64,000 nt of DNA from Apis mellifera (taxonomy: Eukaryota > Arthropoda > Insecta > Hymenoptera > Apidae). Both the position numbers and the translations under genes were made by a program. The notes under the pieces were generated by a model, which saw only the letters and a list, made by a program, of their open reading frames with translations, made no database searches and was not told the origin of the DNA. How positions within the stretch are numbered: the first letter of the stretch is position 1; each line of letters begins with the position of its first letter. Of this stretch, positions 35,467 to 47,406 are shown piece by piece. The stretch covers positions 9,677,050-9,741,049 of the forward strand of contig NC_037647.1 in assembly GCF_003254395.2 (NCBI RefSeq). The letters run 5' to 3'.

Positions 35467-36238
35467 TTTTCGTCGCTCGTCCTTTCAACCGCGAGAAACG
35501 CCAACGTAAGCAAACCAGTTTCCATGGGCCGGTACTCTGTAACGTACTCTGCCCTCGCCACGAGATCGGGAAAAAATCGGACGCGCGCGGTGGAAATCTC
35601 TCTCTGCTTTTCCTCTTCCATCTTGAAAATTCGTACATTTATATCGTATCGTCGAGTTCCCCACTCCATTCTCGATCTCGCCGATTATTTACGTTTCATA
35701 GAGGAGAGAGAGAACGTTTAACGCGAGTCTGATACTTGATCGAGAAAAACACGAGGAAAGAGAGAGAAGAGAGAGAGAAGTGTCGTAAATCGTATTCTCG
35801 TCGGCGGATAACAGGATTATAATCGGTGGCAGTCGGGTCGATGCGGGTGTGCAAATGCTGTTTCTTTTTCTTTTTTTCTTTTTTTTTCCCCATCAAGCGC
35901 ATTGTTCCCGCGCGTTGATCATTCTCGAATCGAAAAAAGAGATCGTTCGGATCATCCCTTTCCCTCCTCCTCCTTTTTCTCCGAGGTGCAACGCGACACA
36001 AGTTGCGCTCGTCTTGCGGCACGCGATTACCATACGATCTGCATATCCTCCCTCCACTACTACTTCCCTGTAATACCTGCGAATAGTCGTCCCCTAGACC
36101 GAGATCGAGAGAGAGAAAGAAACAAGAGGAAGAAGAGAAAAAAAAAAGAAACGTAAAATTTTCACTTTCTCGTCCTCGTTCCTCTTCAAACACTTTTCGA
36201 ACAAGAGTATCCCAGATACTGCTATACCGTACAAGGAG

Positions 36239-36241
36239 ATA

Positions 36242-36273
<32 letters not shown>
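36239..36273. repeat. (TA)n microsatellite
   Basis: A long TA run with one TG interruption. Confidence 0.94.
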
Positions 36274-36529
36274 CGTTTCTATTTAACGGAGCGTTAATGA
36301 TATTCGAAACGGCGCGCTGCAATAGAGAGTGGCGAGAGCCGGCGATACCTCCAAGTCTCGAAGCGCGAACGGCGTGCAATTACGGGTGTGAGCGAGAGCC
36401 GAACGTTACATCCAAAGCGCTACCAATTACACGCGTATCGAAGATACGAAAGTCAAAGGATAAGATATTAACGATATGATAATGCGCGTGCCTAACGTTC
36501 GCGACACGTTCGAAATTGCGGCAGAAACG

Positions 36530-36573
36530 TGTATATATATATGTACATATATACATATATATATACATATATA
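36530..36573. repeat. TA/ATAC compound repeat
   Basis: TATATATATG followed by repeated ACATATATA units, an impure TA repeat. Confidence 0.88.
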
Positions 36574-38577
36574 TTGCGATGCCGATCGATGGCTCTTAAC
36601 GTGTCACGTGCGTGTCAAGGTTAAATTGCCGGCATCCGAGCGCGGCACAGATACGGCACAGAAATTTCGACCGTCCTCGTCTTCGTCCTTCTCTACGGGG
36701 GGAGGGGAAATTTTCTGGAAAACGGTTCGATGGCCGGCGTTTTCGAAAGTTTTCTCGGCTCCCCTTCGCGGGGGGGGAACGGGACACACCTCCCGATTTG
36801 ACGAATACTGGTTTACCGGTGGCTTACCGGGTTGCGCGCAAGTTGCGCGCGGTTAAAGTGAACGGTGTCGCGGCGATATTGAACGGCGGTATTGCGCGCG
36901 CCTGTGTGCGAGTGTGCCCGCGATAGGCGAGCTCCACCGGTGAACAACACAGGTGTCGGCGCGAGCCTCGCCGCTGTACGCACGCGTGTATGCACACAGA
37001 GCACGCCCAACGCTCACCGGCCGTGCCACCGAGGCCTCCTTCGAGCGTGAACTCGTTTTGCCGCCGATAAAACGTGTCATTTAAATTTATGCGTTATTTT
37101 CCACGTGGTGGTCAAAGGTCGGCCGAGCGCGGAATACGCGTTTATATTTATATTTATCCCTCCTTATGATTACGCGTAATCCTTCTCCCTTCCCTCTTCT
37201 CTCGATTTCCGAACGAATTTCACCTCTCTCTCTCGAATGTTCTAGGAGAGTTTTTCTCGCGGTTCGTCCAATTTCCTTCCATTCCCGCGCGCTCCATTTG
37301 CATCGGCCTTAGAAGAAGAGAGAGAGAGAGAAAAGGGGAAAAAATGCAATCGTGCGACGTATTGCGCCGTTGGAAAAGGAGAAAAAAAAAAAAAAGAAAG
37401 AAAGAAGGAAAAAAATGTAACCGGTTCGCGATACGCAAAGCGTATGCAAACATTGCGACGAGCGGAGAGTTTCGTAGCGTTACGAGGACAGCCTTCGTCG
37501 CCTTCGTTTCCTCCACTTTCCGACCCGCCTCGACCGAATTCGCGTCCCAAATTCGCGTCCCGGAGCAACGGCGAACCTTGGAAACCTTGCGTCGAATCGC
37601 AAGGTCGCGACGCCTCGCTCGTCCTCACCTGCCTCTCCTCCTCCTCTCTATCTCACCTCCGATCTCGCGCACCTTAGGTACACCGTGTCGGCTAATTAGC
37701 CGGAAAATATATAACGGAGTTGCGTATACGCGTTGCTTTTTACACGGGCCGCCTCTTCCGTTCCCCTCCGCCACCTGGCGCGATAATCGGTGCTCGATTT
37801 CGTTTCACTTTGTGTATATATATATGTATATATATAAAAGGGGGGGAGGAGAGAAGAGGCACACGGCCGACTAAAAGGTCAACGTCGTCCCCGAGGAGCG
37901 GCGGACGATCGACGCTCAAATTTTCGACAAGTCGAGTTGGCGACGCGTGGTAAATAATTCCTCTCCCCCTCCTCGTCCTCATCCTCCGTAGAAAATTAAA
38001 AGCGAAACGAATCCCCGATACGTCTCGAGGATCGACCGTCGACGTCCACAACGAGCGGGGTCCAATCAGGGTCAGCGAGATCGACTTTCTTGCGAGATTT
38101 ACTGCCGCCGGTAAGATTCCACTACAAACTCGACGACCCGACGACAACGACGGCGACGCTCCCGTTCCTCGCCTCAAAACTTGCCTCAGCGCCGACAAAT
38201 TCCAAATTCGAGTCTCCAATCTCCGATACATACACACACATATATATACATACATACGTGTAATGTACAACTTTCTTAATAAATCGAGAACGAAAGACGA
38301 GCACTCGAATGGAAAAATCGGTGAGAATGTGAAAGAAGAAGAACGTGTAAGAAAGAAAGTGTATTGTTATCTGCCCTGTTAATCTTAATCTCGGTATTTA
38401 AAATTGGTAGTAATAAGAGTGAAAATGTGGACGTACGACGACGGTTTTTCCGCGGACGGATGGGTGTTGTTGGCAGTCGGACGACCCACACGGCAATCCA
38501 GAGGCGAAGAGTTAGTCAGAGTCGGTCGGGCGTGTGCGGTCGGAGAGTTTTACCGTGGTTGGAATGAGCCAAGAGCT

Positions 38578-39203
38578 GTCAAGGATGGCCGCCATCCGTG
38601 CGAGCTGCGCAGCTCGTGTCGCAACTTCCATCCGACTACTACATCATCGCAGCACACCTCTGTACGCAAACCTCACTTTTAGAAAAACCATTCGACGCAT
38701 TATTGTCATTACCATTATTAATATCCTTGTTGCTGCTGCTGCTGTTATTGTTGTTGTTATTATTATTATCGTCGTCGCGATTCGATTCCTCGCCTCGAGA
38801 CAGCCCGGAAGAAAATACGCTCGTTAACCCGTTTCGCTTTCTAATGGAAGAAAGTATCCATCCGATGACGCTTCTTCTCTCTCTCTCTCTCTTTATGAAA
38901 AGACGAGAAGCTTTTTCTCGCTTTTCCTCTCTTCCTTACCCCCCTCTTCTCCCCCTTCTTTTCCTTTCCATCGATCGAGACATGGAGAGATCGATACGGA
39001 TTTTTCTCTTTTCTTCCTTTCCACTCATCGAGATCGACGAGGATTCTTTTTTTTCTCCTTTTTTTCTTTTTCTTCTTCTTCTTTTTCTTTCTTATTCTTT
39101 TTTTTTTCTTCATCCACGGCATGCGCGAGTAGTCAAGGATGTCCAGCACGGTGCAAGTTGTCGCTACGTGTCGCAATGTTCATCCGACGACGTCATCGGT
39201 GTC
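38578..39203. repeat. Diverged 70-bp element, two copies 554 bp apart
   Basis: Copy A (about 38578-38651) and copy B (about 39132-39200) share GTCAAGGATG, GTGC(G/A)AG(C/T)TG, CGTGTCGCAA, TTCATCCGAC-like and (G/A)TCATCG blocks in the same order, with small gaps. Copy A also contains GGATGG/CCATCC (38583-38597) and a perfect 16-bp palindrome at 38601-38616. Copy B keeps only a small GCAC-G-GTGC hairpin at 39146-39154. The intervening DNA is microsatellite. Mismatches show no third-position bias in the shared frame, so coding conservation is not supported. Family unknown. Confidence 0.8.
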
Positions 39204-39309
39204 CACGAGAGACGCCTTAACGAGCGTTCTTTCGGAGCTCGTTCGCAGACGAGCGAAACTGCTCGCGCGTTAACGCGCTCGATTGCGTAAATGGACATAG
39301 TACGATCGT

Positions 39310-39378
39310 GTACGTACGTACGTATGTACGTACGTACGTAGGATGGATGGGTAAATAGATAGATAGATAGATAGATAG
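39310..39378. repeat. (ACGT)n then (GATA)n compound repeat
   Basis: About seven ACGT units with one GTATG interruption are followed by GGATGGATGG and then six GATA units (39355-39378). Confidence 0.94.
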
Positions 39379-40315
39379 GTCCGTAGGTTTGAATTTCGAC
39401 GAGGAGAGGAGAAGAAAGTTTTTTTAAATCTCTCCGATATATAGCTGTTTCACGACCACGCTCGTTGACCCCAAGGATCGATGATCTCCTCCTCCTCCTC
39501 CTCGGTTGGAAGGATGATGGGTATATTTCGAGTCGCCGAAAATGATGTGAAATCACGCGAAATGGACGGAGAAACGCGGCGAAGGAGGAGGAGGAGAAGA
39601 AGAGGGTACCCTGTCGGAATTCGAGCTTACGAAACGTTGATGAGGAAACGTGCCAGGGACGAAGGAGCGAAGGGAAAGACTGGATGTTCGGATTCCGCCG
39701 GGGTCTAGAGGGAACGAATGCCTGGAAGGCCGACGACATTTCGAGCCGTCGTTACATCATCGACAGAACCAGATCGACGTCGTCGTGGATGCTTAGAAGA
39801 GAAAATCAGCCGTGACTAAAACCTTCACCGGGTATTCCTCCACGATCCGTGAGCGGAAATCTGAAAAGAGTCGGGTGTTGAAATTTCTCTCCTCCCACGC
39901 GTTTCAAATTTGAAGAAAGAGAGAGGAGGAGGAGGAAGGCGCCGGTGCAGTCGCGAATGCAGATCCTATAAAAAGGATCTTCTCTAAAAGGTGGAGGAAG
40001 CTCGGCCGAATGGACGGACGGATGGATCATCGATCATCCCGACGCACCATTTTTCTCTCTCTCTCTCTCCTCGACCGAAAGAAAACTCGACGAAACAACG
40101 GGTTTAAGAGAAACCTATCCGATCCCTATTCCAAGAGGTTAATGATAATTTAGTAGGCTATACGCGGAGGTCGTTTCAAAAAGGTAGGTATAGTTACCGT
40201 TAGCCAAGATTTTACGAGGTTCGTGCGAAACCCGATTCGTAGGAGAGAGGAAAGATCGAGGAGGATCCAGGGAAAAGAAGGGAGAGGAGAAAACGACCAA
40301 GGAGGAGAGAGAGAG

Positions 40316-40345
40316 GAGACGAGACGAGACGAGACGAGACGAGAC
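40316..40345. repeat. (GAGAC)6 pentanucleotide repeat
   Basis: Six uninterrupted GAGAC units. Confidence 0.95.
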
Positions 40346-40616
40346 ACACGGGGCCAAGGGATATATAGAGACAACGGCGAGGCACGAACGGTGTCCAGCA
40401 CTCTCGAGATAGTAGCTGTCGATCGTACGTGGAAACCGTCGCCTCGGGGACGGACAGCCTACTTGTATGCAGAATTGCGTCGTACATTGTGTTTGTTTTA
40501 TTAATGCGGCCCGACCTTGTGGCTTTCGTGCGCCGCGCACCGCCGCGCATAAATACCTTCTCCACCACCCTACCTTCCCCCTCGACGACGAGTTCATTTA
40601 AACCGTGCGCACCTTT

Positions 40617-40637
40617 CGATCGATCGATCGATCGATC
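40617..40637. repeat. (GATC)n tetranucleotide repeat
   Basis: Five CGAT/GATC units, a self-complementary tetranucleotide run. Confidence 0.93.
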
Positions 40638-42047
40638 CGAGGGAAAGAAGAAAAGAAAAGGAGATGACGAAAATCGAGGAATCGATTCGAGGAATCCGGA
40701 GAATTGGCCCCGATTCCTCTCACACGATCGAGAAGAGCACGGAGGAATCGACAACAACCCTCGTCCTCCCCCTCCCAGCCAACCCTCCATCCCCCTTTCG
40801 ATCCTCTCTACCTCTCCGATTCCAATTTATTACACGGATATGTAAATACGTGTATTTTCGATAAAATCGCGAAACGACGCCACGCGTGAAACGTGGGAAA
40901 CGAATAAATTACTTGGCGCGTAATGCGCGTTACGTAATCACCTCCTCCTCCTCTCTCTCTCCATACGAGGGAAAAGAAAAAGAAGAGAGGAGGAGGAGAA
41001 GGAAAAAACACGCGACGATCTCGTATTCGATCGTAATCGATCGATCGATCCGAGGATTCGAATTCGTTGCGTTTAGAAAACTGTGTTGGCGAAACTATCT
41101 GTCGAGCCTGCGCTTGACAGAGAGAGAGAGAGAGAGAGGGGAATATAGGTGAAAATCGGCGAAAAAGAAAAAAAGGTTTCGCAACGAGGCGGTCAACCTA
41201 GAATCGACGCGTTAACTTTTGCATAATTTGCACGAGCGTCCGGCGAAAGAAACATTTATTATCGTTGTCGTCGACGGGGAGGGGGAGAGGGGATATGACA
41301 GAGCGCGGTGCACGGAATCGGCGAAAAAACGATGATCCGGCCGAAAGGAAAATACGACGGCGACGTTTGAACGGGGACGACAACGGTCGTGTTGCCCGCA
41401 TCACCGAAGAAGGTCTCACCACACCGTTCAGAGGTCCAGAGCCGTTCTCTAAGACCAGTTCTGTCACGGAGAGCCGCTCCCAACTGTTTAACAGCTCGGA
41501 CCGAAAGCCTGGCCACGAACCAGTGTCGCCTGGCTTCCGTTTACCTCCGCTCTTTATCTCGATCTACGACGATCGCCGATCGAAAATTCAGGTTTCATTT
41601 TTTCTCCTTCGTTTTTCCCCCCCTCTCGCTCTCTCCCTCCTTCTCTCTCTCTCTCTCTCTCGATACGCGATACCGCAACGATCCACCGTACCGGTTTTAG
41701 ACAACTCCGATACCTTCGAATCCGTGCCTCTCTCGCCTCTCCTTCCTTCTTCTTTCTTTCTCTCTCTCTCTCTCACTCTCTTTTTCTCCTTCTTTCCTCA
41801 TCCTCTATTTTTCCCCGTGGTTTCTGGGTCCAAGACGGAATAATACCTCAGTTGTTCAACGTGGAAGAAAAGGGACGACACGATTATTGCGACATATCTT
41901 TAGAAAGAGAAATAACGCGAGAGACTTTCACCGAAGGGGGTGGTCAAGTATCGTCCATTTCGAGAAAATTTGCGGACGTTTCTACTACTATTACGCGAAA
42001 CGAACTACGACGCGACGTCAATTTTATCGATATCGCGGCGAAATATC

Positions 42048-42078
<31 letters not shown>

Positions 42079-42671
42079 CCGGCCCTGAAACAGCTCCACA
42101 CCGCTCGGTGGTAGACGAAAGGCCTTAGGTACGTTTAAGCCCCGTTATCTCGATCGTGGCTCGATCGGCCCGGCTACCGCTGCCTACGCTACTACTCTCT
42201 TCTCTCGGTACGAGAGAAGGCTCGAGGTCGTGTCGGGCCACGATAATTTACGCCCGGCCGTGGCGATCGAGCTCCATCCGCCGGGAAGAAAAATCCGCCT
42301 CGAAAATGCCTTCCACGTGCCTCGTGCTCTCTCTCTCTCTCCCTCCGAAAAATTGGTAGATAAGAGGAAAAGGAAAAGAAAAAAAAGAAAAAAAAAAAAA
42401 GAAGAAATCGCGCTCGAGCGAGCAAGCAGTCACCTTCGCGCGAGCGATAGTCAAGCGGTCGAGCGCGCTCGTAGGAAATTTCCAAGCGAATCGCGCTTCG
42501 TCACGCGTGCTGGAATTTCGCGAAAAAGACACTGATCGGGATGACTCGTTTATGAAAAGACGGGAAAAGGAAAACTAGCGTTTCGCCTCTACTACCAGGA
42601 AAAAAAATGCCTCCGTTGTTTGCACGCTTACCATCGTACGTGTGTGAGAGGACTACGTGTATATAGACGCC

Positions 42672-42730
42672 TATATAAAATATATATATATATATAAAAA
42701 TATATTTATTTATATATATATATATATAAA
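42672..42730. repeat. Long TA-rich microsatellite
   Basis: TA runs interrupted by AAAA and TTTATT, 59 bases in all. It is the first of several TA tracts within 350 bases. Confidence 0.94.
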
Positions 42731-42889
42731 TGGTCTAGAGCCGCGATCCCGCTCGCCTTCGTCACCGCGGAATTACGCAATAAGTAGAAGTCGTTTGGTT
42801 GGCTTCGACTGCTCGTTGGACGTTTCCACGGAGCTGGACAGCCTCGCGAAGATATAGAAACGACTCGATCGTTGCTGCGCACAACGCCA

Positions 42890-42925
42890 GATATATATAT
42901 ATATATATGTGTATATATATATATA
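42890..42925. repeat. (TA)n microsatellite
   Basis: Two TA runs separated by GTG. Confidence 0.94.
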
Positions 42926-44046
42926 GACATATCGTTTCGCGATTAAATACTCGATCGCGGCCGATTCGCACGCGGCCGAGTTACGAGCGAATACCACGAT
43001 TGTAATATATATATATAATATATACGACTCTGGAGAGATATCGGAGGAAGGAAATCGCTACCGTTTTGCGACACGGGTCCAAAGTCGTGGCCGATCGTCG
43101 AAAGCGTGGTTTCGCGTCCAACGTCCACGTTGGATCGTTGGATCGACGACGTTTACGGAGAGAGGAGAGGCGGACGTAATTAATGCCTGGTAGATGGTGG
43201 CGGAGATAAGGCGTACGAGCGTGGTTGGAGGCGACGGAGGATAGAAATCGGGCGGGAGCTCGATTCTTCTCTCCTGAAATTGGCTATTTCGGGGGAGAGT
43301 AGGAGAGGCCGGAAGATGGTTCGACCGACCGGTCGACCTTTCGTTAACAGCCATTATCGGCGGGATTTCGTCGGCGAGGAACAAGTCCGTCGTTCTCCTC
43401 TGAAACCGAGTCATAAATCGAACTTTCCCCCGGAGTTGGCGCGCGCGCGCCTAGTCGACCTCGTTCGAAACGACTACGCGCTACTCGGATCGCCTCGTCT
43501 TCTGCGGGACGGTTCGAGCACGGCACACGTATCTATGTATATATATATGTGTGTATACATACATCTTTTGTTTTTACCACGAGATTACGAACGGGTGACA
43601 TTTCGACCGAGTAGGCCAACCTTGATGTCCACGTTCAAATTCCGCTCCTACCGCGTTTCTTTTCGATTTCACGCGGGAGGTGGCAAAGCATCGGGACGGG
43701 ACACCTGCGAATTCTATCCGAGTATAAATTCTCTCCGCTGTATATATATGTATATATATGTTCGTGTTGTGAAAACCTAGCACACCGGTCGAAATAACGA
43801 ATCGTGACTAAAATTATAACCGTGGATAAATAATAGGGATTCGCGCGAATGTATCAACGTCGATTCTTTTTCTATCCTTTCCCCTCCTTCTCCTCTTTTT
43901 CTCTCTCGAAAAAAAAAAAAAGGAGAAACAACGTACTTGGACGACGGACGGACAACAATTACGCCACTCGAAAACAAGCGTCACCTCGGTGAACCGACCA
44001 TTTTTTATCGAAACGAATAATTTGCATACGTTACGTTAGCGAAGGA

Positions 44047-44070
44047 ATCGCGTTCGTTCGTTCGTTCGTC
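44047..44070. repeat. (GTTC)n tetranucleotide repeat
   Basis: Five TTCG/GTTC units. Confidence 0.92.
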
Positions 44071-44835
44071 TTTGGACGAGAACGAAGAGAAGGGGAGGAG
44101 AGGGAAGGGGACCAGCGTCGACCCTTCGATTGAAACTTCCGATTTCGAAGCGAAAAATCCCTCTCTCTCTCTCTCTCGTGGCGGGAGGAAATCGCGGATT
44201 CTTTTCCTTATAGGCCGCGCGGATGCACCGCGTGACTCGGCTGAACTTGAGCCGCAAGGTCGAGCGAATCGCGGCTAACGAGACGCAACGCTCACGCGCC
44301 GCGTGATTTCGCAACGCGCAACCTCTAAGTTGGAATGCGTTTAACGCTCGACGCCTACGGGACGCCTAGCCTGTAGTAACAACACGGCGCGAAAAACCTT
44401 GGAGGTGGAAGAAAACGTTGCGACACGACACCACCACGAACGACGACCAACGATGACGACGATTCGTTCCACGAAATCTCGGCACGCTGCCAACTTTTCG
44501 AACTCGCGCTCTTCCTCCTTTTCCTTCTCGTCTCGAAGCCACGACTCACGCTGGAAAAATTGTTTCCTTCGTTCGACAATGGAAGAGAAGATCCACCCCC
44601 GTGCAGGAAGAGGATCGGCAAGAAGGGAATGGTAGCCGATAGTCGGCGGGATCGTAGCGATAAAGGGTGGTGGTGTGCGGTTGGCGGATATAATAGATGA
44701 CGGCGGCGGGCCCTCGGATCGGTGGAAAGGTGGACGGGGGGTACCCTTATCCGAAGGTATCGGGCCCTAGTTAAGCGGGCGGTGGAGCACTAGATCAACG
44801 ACAAGTTTCGGCTTTTTGGCTTTCATGTGTCCGAT

Positions 44836-44847
44836 TGGGGGCCCCCA
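44836..44847. repeat. 12-bp GC palindrome
   Basis: TGGGGGCCCCCA is its own reverse complement. TATAAGAG begins ten bases after it (44857), which could be a weak TATA box, but no initiator match is visible at the right distance. Confidence 0.6.
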
Positions 44848-45255
44848 TCGGGGGCTTATAAGAGGCCGCGGGCTTACGAGCCGACCCCTCTCTCTCTCTC
44901 TAACAAATAGAAGACGCATGTACGATCGTTTCCCCTCGTTCTCGATCGTCTCCTTCTCCCTCTCCTCGAGATCCTCCTCCTTTTCTCCTCCCTCGTTTTC
45001 GAAGAGAGATCGAGAAGAGAGCCGCCGCTCGATCGATAGAGAGAGAGAGAGATTTCTCTCCCCCTCCCTGTTCGAGATAAAACGGCGCGGAAGGAATTTG
45101 GCTGCGGAGGGCTGTAAATATTATAAAGTGACGCTATACGCGGAACGCGGGTGCTCAAAGACGGGGGGACAATGGTGGCCACCTCCACCCCCACCCTCCA
45201 TCTCCTTCTCCTCCTCCCTCCTAGTGAATTACGTGCCACCGTTCGGAATGGGGAG

Positions 45256-45310
45256 TAGGTAGGTAAGGTAGGTAAGGTAGGTAGGTAGGTAGGTAGGTAG
45301 GTAGGTAGGT
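45256..45310. repeat. (GGTA)n tetranucleotide repeat
   Basis: About thirteen GGTA units with two GGTAAGG slips. Overlapping TAGGTAG words occur throughout the run. Confidence 0.95.
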
Positions 45311-45523
45311 CCTTTGCGACGCGGATCTCTCCGCCGTTCTTTCCTCCGTCCGTCGAGGAATCGAAGCGTATTTATCTGGTCGCGATTCCGCCCGATCCTG
45401 GTCCCCGAATTTCGAAATCGGCCGCGAGGAAAGGCATGCGACACTGCGCGTATATACGTGTATAACGTGTGTATATATATACATATATACAGGAGGTGGA
45501 GGAGGATCGAACGAGGCGAGGAT

Positions 45524-45543
45524 CGGTTCGGTTCGGTTCGGTT
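45524..45543. repeat. (GGTTC)n pentanucleotide repeat
   Basis: Four CGGTT/GGTTC units. Confidence 0.93.
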
Positions 45544-45778
45544 GAAAGGTGTGCAGTCGGTCCCCCTGTAATACAAGGTTAACGTCTTGGATACTAGGAA
45601 ACGCACGCAGCCTCTCTGTTCGCCGGAGAGGAGAGGAGACCGAGAGAAGCGTGGACCGAGGCTGATGCACGCGTGCTGCCTCGTGGATATGGCAGACCGA
45701 CCATAACTTATTCACGCGTATGGCTATGGTACCTGACACGTAACACTGTTCCGAGGTCGAGGGCCTCTCTCTCTCTCT

Positions 45779-45823
45779 CCCCCTCTTACTCTTACTCTCT
45801 CTCTCTCTCTCACTCTCTCTCCC
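45779..45823. repeat. CT/CTTA compound microsatellite
   Basis: CTCTTACTCTTACT followed by a CT run with one CACT interruption. Confidence 0.9.
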
Positions 45824-46027
45824 TGTGCATCGTGCCGACGTGGAAACGCAGCGGACAGATCTCCCTTCGAAGCGCACCAACTTTGGCTCCAGCGTTATCC
45901 ACCGCCGTTCCTCCGCGTCGAATCGTAATAATAATCTCGCGCGTTTTATTAATAGCGTCCGTTCGAATAGAAAGCGTCTCTTCTTCACTCTCTCTCTATA
46001 TATATATATATCTCTCTCTGTCTCTAG

Positions 46028-46125
46028 CTTGAGAGAATCTAGATATCCGAGGAGTGGGCAGGGCGTGAAACGGAGTAGATCCAGCACTGTCGAAGAAGAC
46101 GCGTCCGAAGGGAGATCGGTCAAGG
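46028..46125 (+). CDS. Candidate internal exon, weak
   Basis: A CT tract ends in CTCTAG at 46027. The next 98 bases are open in one frame, starting after one partial-codon base and beginning Leu-Arg-Glu-Ser-Arg-Tyr. It includes a Ser/Arg-rich segment followed by Thr-Val-Glu-Glu-Asp-Ala-Ser. A donor, CAAGG followed by GTAAGA, lies at 46126. Acceptor, open frame and donor agree, but the acceptor is part of a microsatellite and the peptide is polar and unrecognised. Confidence 0.13.
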
Positions 46126-46342
46126 GTAAGAGCGAGGGTCTGGTGGGCCGTGAGCCCCCGCGGGGCACGTTTAGCTCGTAGCACGCTGAAACGGGCCCGA
46201 AGGAGAGTAGGTGCAGACCTCTGAAGGTGCACCGCACAAAAGGGTGGGATGTGCCGTGCGCGGACGAGAAAGGGAAAAAAGGAGAGAGAGAGAGAGAGGA
46301 GGGAGAAAAAAAAAAGGAAATTAAACGAGTCGGCTTTTAACA

Positions 46343-46753
46343 TTGCCGAGAATAGCTGAACAACACGACGGCACGACGCGACCGGGGGATAAGATGAAAC
46401 GCTTGCCTCGGACTTTGCTCAAAATTACAGGATTTCGCTCGCTCGTATTCATCCGGTCACGAGCCGAATCTTTGTACCTCGCCTCGCCTTCGAATTCATA
46501 TCTCCCCGCCGACAAATTGCTCGTCCTACTTAACTACCGTTACTCGCTTTTTCCTTTTTTTCTCTCTCTCTTTTTCTTTTTTCCTGGGAAAACGAAACCG
46601 GAAAATCTCGCTCCGCCGAGATGTTGTTGTGCGCGGGTGCGAACGCGGCGCGTTAAGGATGATTCAGAGATAGCGCGCACGGTAGGCGATATATACCGAG
46701 AAACGATGATGCCTGTCGTACAAAACCGCAAAACCGCAACCGCTCGCCGGTAA
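46343..46753 (+). CDS. Unrecognised 136-codon open frame, doubtful
   Basis: This plus-strand frame runs Met to stop. Residues 1-68 and about 82-136 are of balanced composition, separated by a Phe/Ser/Leu-rich segment encoded by the pyrimidine tract at 46553-46582. An acceptor-like ACAG lies inside it at 46427-46430. Other frames are open over parts of the same DNA. There is no recognised domain and no clear signal peptide. It is most likely chance. Confidence 0.1.
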   Translation: MPRIAEQHDGTTRPGDKMKRLPRTLLKITGFRSLVFIRSRAESLYLASPSNSYLPADKLLVLLNYRYSLFPFFLSLFFFFPGKTKPENLAPPRCCCARVRTRRVKDDSEIARTVGDIYRETMMPVVQNRKTATARR

Positions 46754-47366
46754 ACGCGAGCACGCGCCTCCTGGAAATCCCGGCCGCTCCCCTTAAACGG
46801 CAACCGATTCAATCCCCTCGTTTTCACAAAATTACCATCTCTGAAAAATTCAACCCGCCAATCGAACCCTTCCTTCTACGTAACAATGCCCTCTCCCTTC
46901 CTTTGAAAGCTCGTCTCACTCGCGCGAAATACAAACGTTCCGAGATCGAGATCTTCCTCGAGAAGAAATTCACGTTCTCGAGAATCGTTTTCGAATAATT
47001 CGCGCGTAATTTCGAAACGATTGAAAAATTGTTAATAACGATCTCCCTCTCTTTTTGGATACTCGTTCGAAAAATAATCTTGGCAACGCAGAAGCAGAAG
47101 GAAGGTATCGAACTCGAGCGATCCCGCGACGAAAGTAAAATCGAAGATCCGAAGCGGATGGTTGTTTCCTCCGGGAGGAAGAGAAGGTTCGGAAGGATTT
47201 TTTATTGGGTTGTTTGGGAGCGAAGAGGAGAGGAGGGGGGGAAGAGAAAAGGGAAAGGACGGGACAGGAAAGGAAAGGGGAGAGGGAAGACAGGTGATGC
47301 TGGGCCCGAGGCTGGGCACGGGGAGAGAACGTAGGGCAGACGCACGTTTTACGCATCCTACTCAGC

Positions 47367-47406
47367 CACGCACGCACTCACGCACGCACTCACGCACGCA
47401 CACGCA
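47367..47406. repeat. 12-bp minisatellite, three units
   Basis: CACGCACGCACT occurs twice, followed by CACGCACGCACA and a partial unit. Confidence 0.93.

Larger units (their letters stand above)
32001..37000. other. Gene-poor stretch, several unique islands
   Basis: Unique-looking islands are 32170-32330, 32580-32850, 33060-33350, 33550-33720, 33900-34160, 34500-34720 and 36290-36520. They carry words typical of insect noncoding regulatory DNA such as TAATTAATC and TTTAATTGG, but no diagnostic arrangement. Between them are CAA (32970-32999), GGA, CTTT and TA tracts. A balanced plus frame at 33070-33318 overlaps others and has no recognised domain. No gene is called. Confidence 0.6.
37001..42000. 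other. Repeat-dense stretch with diverged duplication
   Basis: This stretch has long pyrimidine tracts (38870-39115, 41630-41812), GTT/GCT triplets (38727-38770), ACGT and GATA tetranucleotides, GAGAC and GATC repeats. Two diverged copies of a 70-base element lie at 38578 and 39132. Islands at 37060-37160 and 40880-40940 are unique but featureless. Open frames such as 38404-38682 look balanced, but the same DNA is open in other frames as well. No known protein is recognised. Confidence 0.6.
42001..47000. other. Repeat-dense stretch with two weak exon candidates
   Basis: Several TA tracts cluster at 42672-43022, with another at 43742-43760. GTTC (44047-44070), GGTA (45256-45310), GGTTC (45524-45543) and CT (45779-45823) repeats follow. 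A perfect palindrome TGGGGGCCCCCA lies at 44836-44847, just before a TATAAG. The frames at 46028 and 46343 are listed as weak candidates. The long minus-strand frame 45221-46237 is largely made of microsatellite translation and is not accepted. Confidence 0.6.

Noticed and set aside
37833..37841. TATAAAAGG after a TA microsatellite
   Set aside because: It is most simply the end of the microsatellite, and no initiator lies at the right distance.
45221..46237. 338-codon minus-strand open frame
   Set aside because: It includes translated GGTA, TA and CT repeats and shows no domain or splice support.
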